From an uncultured Selenomonadales bacterium (GTDB lineage: Bacteria > Bacillota > Negativicutes > Selenomonadales > Selenomonadaceae), in the NCBI GenBank assembly GCA_937877655.1, contig CALFJC010000030.1, forward strand, positions 1 to 22,071: a DNA stretch of 22,071 nt, written 5' to 3'. The translations under genes and the position numbers were made by a program. Below are positions 15,620-22,071 of this stretch, one piece after another (position 1 is the stretch's first letter; each line of letters opens with the position of its first letter). The notes under the pieces are model-generated. The model worked only from the letters and a program-made list of their open reading frames with translations. It was not told where the DNA came from and ran no database searches.

Positions 15620-18600
15620 TTGGCAAAGTACAAAGCAAAAAAATCTTCCGCGATAAAAATTTCTGCATGTTACATGGTCAAAAATGCCGAAAAAGATTTG
15701 CCGCGCTCGCTGGAGAGTGTGGCAAAATATGTTGACGAAATAATTGTTGTGGATACCGGCTCGACGGACGGCACGATTGAAGTCGCAAAAAAATTCGGCG
15801 CGAAAATTTTTCATGAACAATGGCAAGACGATTTTTCTGCGCCGCGCAACATTGCAATTCGTGAGGCAAAAGGCGATTGGATCGTTTTTCTCGACGCCGA
15901 TGAATTTTTTGTAAATGACTCCGCAAAAAATCTCCGCGCCGTCATTAAGCTTGCGCAAAAGGCGAAGGCAAAAGGTATCTCCGTAAATCTTTTGAACGTC
16001 GATGCCGAAAACAACAACGCGATTATCAACGGCAGCAACGTGCTCCGAATTTTTGAAAACGCGCAGGGGATTCATTACGTCGGAAAAATTCATGAGGAAG
16101 TTTTTCTCGGCGACAAAGTTTTGGCTCGCGCAACGGCTCCCGCAAATCTTTTGACGCTTTATCACACGGGCTATTCAAAAACAATTATTCGTTCCAAGCT
16201 CGAACGAAATTTGAAACTTTTGCTTGAAGAACTTGAAACTTCCGACAAGCCCGAAAGAACTTACGCTTACCTTGTCGATTGTTATTACGGCTTGGGCGAT
16301 TGGGAAAATGCCGAGAAATTTGCCCGCCTTGAACTTGACGCAAGAAAAAATCCTTCCAACCGTCCGATCCGAATTTTGATTGAGATTTTGGAAAAAAATC
16401 CTGCGCGGTTTGAAGAGTGCTTTGAAATTTCCAAGCTGGCAGTCGCTCGTTATCCCAAAGTCCCCGAATTTTCCGCGAAGTTGGCGGATTGTTTTGCTCA
16501 ACGCGGCGAATTTCATAAAGCCGCCGCCGAAATGCAACGCGCCCTTGACAAATTTAAAAATTACGGCGAACAATTTGAATCAACCAATTTCGACGCCGCC
16601 AAAGTGAAACTCGCGCAAGAGCTGATTGAAAAATGGAGCTTGCGAATTTCTCTTTGCTACATTGTCAAGAACGGCGAAAAAGATTTGGAAATTTCTCTGG
16701 CAAGCGTCGCGCCTTACGTTGATGAAATAATTGTTGTCGATACCGGCTCAACTGATTCAACCGTTGATGTCGCAAAAAAATTCGGCGCGAAAATTTTTCA
16801 CGAAACTTGGCAAGATGATTTTTCAACGCCGCGCAATGTTGCTCTTCGTGCGGCAACGGGCGATTGGATCGTTTTCCTTGACGCCGACGAATTTTTTGTA
16901 AATGATACCGCAAAAAATCTGCGCAAGGCGATTAAACTCGCCAAGAAAAATAATTTTCAAGGGCTTTCAATCAAAATGTTGAACGTCGACGCCGACAACG
17001 GCAATAAAATTATCGAGGCGAGTCATGCTCTGAGGATTTTTGAAAACGCGCCGGGACTTCGTTACGTCGGAAAAATTCACGAGACGCCTTTTATCGGCGA
17101 AGAAATTTTAACCAACATAACGATGATTCAAGACGATTTGTTGACGCTTTATCACACGGGCTATTCAACTTCCGTTGTCAAAGAAAAGTTTGAACGCAAT
17201 TTGAAACTTTTGCTTGAGGAGCTTGAAACTTCCGACAAGCCCGAACGAACTTATTCTTACCTTGTCGATTGTTATTACGGCTTGGGCGATTGGGAAAATG
17301 CTGAGAAATTTGCGCGTCTGCACGTCGAAAAAATTAAAAGTCTGAGCACGCGCCCGCTGAAAATTCTTTTGGACATTCTTTCAAAGGAGCCTGCGCGGGA
17401 AAAAGATTATTTTGACGCTTTGCAACTTGCGATTAAAAATTATCCGAAGCATCCCGAATTCTCCGCGCAACTCGCAAAATTTTTCGCGCAAAAAGGCGAT
17501 TATCGTCCCGCGATTGCAGAAATGAAAAATGCGCTTGAAAAATTTAAAAAGCGCGACGGAACTTTTATCGATTCCGATTTCGACAAGCGCGATGAAGAAT
17601 CTGCGCGGAAATTGATTGAAACTTGGAGTCAAACCATTTCGGCGTGTTACATCGTCAAGAACGGCGAAAAAGATTTGGCGCGTTCGCTGGAAAGTTTGGC
17701 TGAATACGTTGACGAAATAATTGTTGTGGATACCGGCTCGACGGACGGCACCGTTGAAGTCGCAAAAAAATTCGGCGCGAAAATTTTTCACGAAACTTGG
17801 CAAAACGATTTCTCCGCGCCCCGCAATGTTGCGCTTAATGCCGCCAAAAGTTCTTGGATTGTTTTCCTTGACGCCGATGAATTTTTTATTAATGCAACCG
17901 CCCGAAATTTGCGCAACGCCATTAAACTCGCGCAGGAAAAAAATATCAAGGGCGTTTTCGTCAATCTTGTCAACGTCGACATTGACAACGACAATAAAAA
18001 AATCGGGACAAGCTACGTCCTTCGCCTTTATGAAAATGTTGAAGGCGTTCACTACGTCGGAAAAATTCATGAACAGGTTTTTATCGGCGAAGAACTTTTG
18101 ACGAGCTTAATGACTGTTCCCGATTATTTGCTGACGATTTGGCACACGGGCTATTCAAAATCGATTCACAGGGCGAAGATGGAACGAAATTTAAAAGCGT
18201 TGCTTGAGGAACTCGCCGTCACGAAAACGCCCAAAAGAATTTACGGCTACCTTGCCGAGACTTACAACGCATTGGACGACAAGATTAACGCCGAGAAATT
18301 TGCGCGCCTTGATGTTGATTCCGGCGAAACTCTTTCCACAAATTCAATCCGCGTTCTGTTGGAAATTTTGTCGAAGAATCCCGCGCAGGCAGAAGATTAT
18401 TTAAAATATCTGCGGCTTGCCGTCAAGCGTTATCCAACCGTCCCCGAATTTTCCGCAAAGCTCGCCGAAGCTCTCGCCGATAAGGGAGAATATCAAGCGG
18501 CGATTGACGAAATGAATCGGGCAATAAACAAAATCAAAGATCGCGGCAACGAGTTTGAGGCGTCAACCTTCGGCGTGGAAGCTTTTAAATATTCTCAAAA

Positions 18601-21600
18601 CCTTTTGTCGGAGTGGCAGAAAAAAATTTGCGAACAGCTGAAAAATCTCCCGCCCGAAGAAAAACGCCGTGAAGTCGAAAAGTTGATAAAGGAATTGAAA
18701 AGTTGCATTACGGACATCTTTCATAACAAAGAAAAAATTTTGCAGACGGCGGGAAAAATCTTCGCAATGGAACCGGATGATCCTTCGCCTGCCGAGAAAG
18801 TAGCAAGCATCTACATTGATTTTAAAATGCCGGAAGAAGCTGAAAAGGCTTTGGATTATCTTGAAAAAAAATTCCCGCCATCTCAATACAGGTTACTTTT
18901 GCGGGCACGATTTTATTTTCTTAAAAAGAACATACTCGAAACGATAGAAACCGGCGAGCGGGCTCTTACTTTCAAAAACGAAAATTTCATTCACAAAATG
19001 CTTGCGTATAATCTTTTGGGACAAGCTTATCGCTTTATCGGCAATGCCAAAAAATCTTGCACGTATTACAGAGCCACTGCTTCGATTGATCTGAACTTGT
19101 TGGAAAATTCTCCCGAAAATGCCGACATGCTTAATCAGGCAAAAAAAATTCAGCGCACGGAGTACAGCAATTTAATTTTCAATCTGCACAATCTCAATTT
19201 AAGTCGGGAAGAACTTTTCAAGTGGATTTGCGATTTCAATAAATTTTTTGCGCACCTTCCGAGATACAAGCACAACATAAAAAAACACGCTCGACATAAA
19301 AAAATCCGCGTCGGCTACATTTCGCCCGACATCAGATTTCACGTCGTCGCGTTTTTCTGTATGCATTTTTTTAAGAGCTATGACAAGACGCGCTTTGAAG
19401 TTTTCATTTACGCCAACAACAAGCCCGATAATGTGACGGAAGAATTCAGTCAGGAAGTCGATTTTTATCGAAACATTTCCGGTAAGCCCGCCAAAGAGGT
19501 CGCCGCGCAGATTGTCAAGGATGAAATTGATATTCTGGTTGATTTGGCGGGGCACTCGGCAGATAATTGCCTTGAGGTTATGGCGTACAAACCCGCGCCG
19601 ATTCAAATTTCCGGTATCGGTTGGTTCAATTCGACGGGGCTTGATACGATTGATTATTTTTTGGCGGACAAATACACAGACCCCGAAGGTTTGAACGAAA
19701 AATTTTTCACGGAAAAAATTCTGCGCCTGCAACACAGTCATTTCTGTTACGTGTGGCACGATTTGCCGCACTTGACGACGCCCGCGCCTTGTTTTAAAAA
19801 AGGTTACGTGACTTTTGCGAGTTTCAATCACTTTGCAAAGGTTACGGACGAAATGTTGAATCTCTGGGGAGAAATTTTAAAAGCCGTGCCGAAGTCGCGA
19901 CTTTATCTTAAGGGATTTGCCTTCAAAGAAAATTGCGGGCTCGAACTTGCCAAAGAGCGCATGAAGGCGGCGGGCGTTGATCTTGAGCGCGTTGATTTTG
20001 ATGACTTCAATCCCGTTTATCTTCAATGTTATGAAAATGTCGACATTGCGCTTGATACATTTCCTTATCCCGGCGGCGGCACAACTTGCGACGCGCTGTA
20101 TATGGGCGTGCCCGTGATAACTTTGGTCGGCGTGCGGCACAATTCGCGCTTCGGCTATTCGTTGCTTATGAATATGGGCTTGGAAGAACTTTGCGCGTTC
20201 AATGCGAAGGAATATATTCAAAAGGCAGTCGAGCTTGCCAATGACAAAGAACGGTTGCGCGAATATCATTTGACGCTTCGGCGGCGCATGGAAGAATCGC
20301 CCGTCATGAACGATACAATTTACATGGGCGAATTGGAGGCGGCTTACGAAAAAATTTTCACTGCTTGGATAAACAAAAATCCTTTGCCCGATTTTCCGCA
20401 GGAGCCCGAAGTCATAACGGAAGAGCTTGCCGAAAAATATTTTGCGCGGGCAAAGGAATACATTTCTTTGGAGAGCACGGACGGCGGGAGCAATTACAAA
20501 AGCCGTTTCGACTTCAAACGCACGCTTTATTACGGCGAACTTGCCGCGCAGTGTTCGTCGAAAATCGGCGCGAATCTTCTTTTGATGATAGCGGACAGAA
20601 AATATTTGACGGACGACAATCTCGGCGCGTATGAAATTATGAAAAAGGCGATTGAGCGACTTTATCCGCCCTATGACGAGGCGAAAAATTTTTCCAACAA
20701 CGTTATCGCGGAATATTTTTGCAAGATGGCTAAGTACTCTCAAGACAACGGACATCATTTGGAGGCGATAGAAAATTACGAGCGGGCATTTGATTTTTGC
20801 GAAAAGTCGCAACGCAAGCTTGAATATTACGATGCAATCTTGTTGACGTTGCATTTCTTGAACATTTCGAGCGAAGAACTTTCCGCGCCGCACTTTGATT
20901 ATCAAAGCTTCTTTGAAGACGTCAAGCCGTTTGAAACTTATCACGAGCCGCACGAGAGAATAAGAGTCGGTTACATTTCGGGTGACTTCAGGCAACACGC
21001 GGCGTTTTCGGTTATTTTCGGCTTTATTTCCTGCCACGACAAAAGCCGTTTTGAAATTTTTTGCTACAGCCGAAACAAAACGGACGACGTTTACACGGAA
21101 ATTTTCAAAAAAGTTGTCGAGCATTTTGTGAGCGTCAAAGGTTTGAGTGACGAAGAAATTGCGCAAAAAATTCATGACGACGAAATTGACATTGCGTTTG
21201 ATTTGGCGGGGCACACGGGCTATAACGGCTTGCCGGCGTTGGCATATCGTCCCGCGCCCGTGCAAATTTGCGGTGTCGGTTACATGTCGACAACGGGCTT
21301 GAAGGCGATTGATTATTTCATAACCGATGAATTTTTGGATCCGCCGAATCAAAATCGCGAACAATATTTCAGCGAAAAATTTTTGTACATGCCCTGCCAA
21401 TTTTGTTATGCGCGTCCCGAAAATATTTCTGCGTCGGAGGGAGCGGCTTGCGTCAAAAACGGTTATGTGACTTTCGGAACGATTTGTCGCTACTCGAAAA
21501 TTTCCGATGATATGCTTGCGGTTTGGAAGGAAATTCTTGACCGCGTCCCCGACTCGAAATTGATAATGCGGGCGCAGGAATTTATCAGCAACAGAACTTG

Positions 21601-22036
21601 CGATGAACTTTATAATCGCATGAAAAATTTGGGTTGCGACGTTGACAGAGTTAATTTCATCCCTGCCGTTTCCGAAGCCGAATATTTCAAGGCGATAAGT
21701 GAGATTGATATTATTTTGGACGCTTTCCCTTACGTTGGCGGCGTCACGACTCTTGACGCGCTGTATATGGGCGTGCCCGTCATAAATCTTTTTGGCGAAC
21801 GACATTCTACCCGTTTTGGAAAAAGCATTTTGGAGAGCGTCGGCTTCGGAGAACTTTCTGTCGCAACCGTCAATGAATATATTGCTTGCGCCGTCGGCTT
21901 GGCGAGCGATTTTGAAACGCTTGATTTGCTCCATAAAAATTTGCGCAACCTTTTCCTGAACTCGGACGCTTTGAATCCCGTTAAATATTGCCGCTTGCTT
22001 GAGAAAAAGTTTGAAGATATTTTGAATCGCGCTTAA
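15620..22036 (+). CDS. Giant glycosyltransferase: three GT2-TPR modules plus two GT41 (SPINDLY/OGT-like) domains
   Basis: This 2138-residue cytoplasmic protein has five predicted glycosyltransferase domains and no signal or membrane segment. Three tandem modules of 329-330 residues begin at residues 14, 343 and 673. Each opens with a GT2 fold (IS-x-CY-x-VKN-x-EKDL, DEIIVVDTGSTD) and a metal/nucleotide-sugar motif FLDADEFF. Each then continues with TPR-like helices (YLVDCYYGLGDWENAEKFAR in modules 1 and 2). A TPR-rich stretch, about 1000-1210, leads to a GT41 domain at about 1229-1585 (IRVGYISPD, LVDLAGHSADN, FNHFAKVTDEM, FPYPGGGTTCDALYMGVPV). After more helices, a second GT41 domain lies at about 1780-2138 (IRVGYISGD, FDLAGHTGYN, FPYVGGVTTLDALYMGVPV). 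The conserved His after GYIS-x-D and the Lys aligning with the OGT catalytic lysine are present in both. It probably builds glycans on a protein such as flagellin or a surface protein, or an envelope polymer; the acceptor is unknown. It stands alone in its transcription unit here. Alternative start: TTG 15599. Confidence 0.88.
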   Translation: MAKYKAKKSSAIKISACYMVKNAEKDLPRSLESVAKYVDEIIVVDTGSTDGTIEVAKKFGAKIFHEQWQDDFSAPRNIAIREAKGDWIVFLDADEFFVNDSAKNLRAVIKLAQKAKAKGISVNLLNVDAENNNAIINGSNVLRIFENAQGIHYVGKIHEEVFLGDKVLARATAPANLLTLYHTGYSKTIIRSKLERNLKLLLEELETSDKPERTYAYLVDCYYGLGDWENAEKFARLELDARKNPSNRPIRILIEILEKNPARFEECFEISKLAVARYPKVPEFSAKLADCFAQRGEFHKAAAEMQRALDKFKNYGEQFESTNFDAAKVKLAQELIEKWSLRISLCYIVKNGEKDLEISLASVAPYVDEIIVVDTGSTDSTVDVAKKFGAKIFHETWQDDFSTPRNVALRAATGDWIVFLDADEFFVNDTAKNLRKAIKLAKKNNFQGLSIKMLNVDADNGNKIIEASHALRIFENAPGLRYVGKIHETPFIGEEILTNITMIQDDLLTLYHTGYSTSVVKEKFERNLKLLLEELETSDKPERTYSYLVDCYYGLGDWENAEKFARLHVEKIKSLSTRPLKILLDILSKEPAREKDYFDALQLAIKNYPKHPEFSAQLAKFFAQKGDYRPAIAEMKNALEKFKKRDGTFIDSDFDKRDEESARKLIETWSQTISACYIVKNGEKDLARSLESLAEYVDEIIVVDTGSTDGTVEVAKKFGAKIFHETWQNDFSAPRNVALNAAKSSWIVFLDADEFFINATARNLRNAIKLAQEKNIKGVFVNLVNVDIDNDNKKIGTSYVLRLYENVEGVHYVGKIHEQVFIGEELLTSLMTVPDYLLTIWHTGYSKSIHRAKMERNLKALLEELAVTKTPKRIYGYLAETYNALDDKINAEKFARLDVDSGETLSTNSIRVLLEILSKNPAQAEDYLKYLRLAVKRYPTVPEFSAKLAEALADKGEYQAAIDEMNRAINKIKDRGNEFEASTFGVEAFKYSQNLLSEWQKKICEQLKNLPPEEKRREVEKLIKELKSCITDIFHNKEKILQTAGKIFAMEPDDPSPAEKVASIYIDFKMPEEAEKALDYLEKKFPPSQYRLLLRARFYFLKKNILETIETGERALTFKNENFIHKMLAYNLLGQAYRFIGNAKKSCTYYRATASIDLNLLENSPENADMLNQAKKIQRTEYSNLIFNLHNLNLSREELFKWICDFNKFFAHLPRYKHNIKKHARHKKIRVGYISPDIRFHVVAFFCMHFFKSYDKTRFEVFIYANNKPDNVTEEFSQEVDFYRNISGKPAKEVAAQIVKDEIDILVDLAGHSADNCLEVMAYKPAPIQISGIGWFNSTGLDTIDYFLADKYTDPEGLNEKFFTEKILRLQHSHFCYVWHDLPHLTTPAPCFKKGYVTFASFNHFAKVTDEMLNLWGEILKAVPKSRLYLKGFAFKENCGLELAKERMKAAGVDLERVDFDDFNPVYLQCYENVDIALDTFPYPGGGTTCDALYMGVPVITLVGVRHNSRFGYSLLMNMGLEELCAFNAKEYIQKAVELANDKERLREYHLTLRRRMEESPVMNDTIYMGELEAAYEKIFTAWINKNPLPDFPQEPEVITEELAEKYFARAKEYISLESTDGGSNYKSRFDFKRTLYYGELAAQCSSKIGANLLLMIADRKYLTDDNLGAYEIMKKAIERLYPPYDEAKNFSNNVIAEYFCKMAKYSQDNGHHLEAIENYERAFDFCEKSQRKLEYYDAILLTLHFLNISSEELSAPHFDYQSFFEDVKPFETYHEPHERIRVGYISGDFRQHAAFSVIFGFISCHDKSRFEIFCYSRNKTDDVYTEIFKKVVEHFVSVKGLSDEEIAQKIHDDEIDIAFDLAGHTGYNGLPALAYRPAPVQICGVGYMSTTGLKAIDYFITDEFLDPPNQNREQYFSEKFLYMPCQFCYARPENISASEGAACVKNGYVTFGTICRYSKISDDMLAVWKEILDRVPDSKLIMRAQEFISNRTCDELYNRMKNLGCDVDRVNFIPAVSEAEYFKAISEIDIILDAFPYVGGVTTLDALYMGVPVINLFGERHSTRFGKSILESVGFGELSVATVNEYIACAVGLASDFETLDLLHKNLRNLFLNSDALNPVKYCRLLEKKFEDILNRA

Positions 22037-22048
22037 AATTTTCAGACA

Positions 22049-22071
22049 CAAAAAAACTCCTCGCCTTGTTG
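22049..22071. terminator. Possible left arm of a terminator, cut by the window end
   Basis: A run of seven A followed by CTCCTCGCC begins 12 bases after the glycosyltransferase stop. This is the usual left half of a bidirectional Rho-independent terminator. The matching GGCGAGGAG and T-run would lie just past the window, so this is only a guess. Confidence 0.35.

Noticed and set aside
19877..22051. A 724-codon open frame on the minus strand opposite the glycosyltransferase
   Set aside because: It lacks recognisable domains, is rich in Arg, Asn and Phe as expected from reverse complement of the sense codons, and lies over clear GT41 motifs on the + strand. It is a composition shadow.

Overview
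The window reads as a chromosomal segment of a diderm Firmicute (Negativicutes, probably Selenomonadaceae-like; this placement is an inference). It carries outer-membrane biogenesis genes (MlaD, a lipoprotein efflux adaptor, TolC, TamB, BamA). It also has strong Firmicute-type AGGAGG ribosome binding sites, several TTG/GTG starts and an AT-biased genome style with long A/T runs. All ten genes I support are on the + strand. I see no tRNA, rRNA, CRISPR array, transposase or integrase.

Region 1 (1-3221) is an accessory module. It holds the 3' part of a C5 cytosine methyltransferase whose start lies before the window, an overlapping Eco47II-type restriction endonuclease (GGNCC specificity inferred), and a macrodomain poly(ADP-ribose) glycohydrolase fused to a seven-repeat RCC1-like propeller. 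The three genes are tightly packed, and the last one ends 25 bases before mlaD with no visible terminator.

Region 2 (3247-13960) is an envelope cluster: MlaD with a C-terminal beta-barrel-like domain, an RND-type adaptor lipoprotein, TolC, TamB and BamA. Together they would serve lipid traffic between membranes, export, and outer-membrane protein insertion. No mlaE/mlaF and no inner-membrane pump lie in the window. The gaps before tolC, tamB and bamA hold repeated AATTAGGAAT-type sequence and, before tamB, a run of four hairpins. A long imperfect terminator hairpin closes the cluster after bamA.

Region 3 (14041-15573) is a stand-alone sodium:alanine/glycine symporter with a consensus sigma-A promoter and its own terminator. 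Region 4 (15620-22036) is a single 2138-residue protein with five glycosyltransferase domains: three tandem GT2 plus helical-repeat modules of about 330 residues, then two SPINDLY/OGT-like GT41 domains. Its tandem modules show near-identical DNA blocks in a mosaic pattern.

The most unusual items are the glycohydrolase-propeller fusion beside the restriction system, the five-domain glycosyltransferase, the MlaD barrel fusion, and the shared 34-base repeat in front of the tamB and bamA ribosome binding sites.
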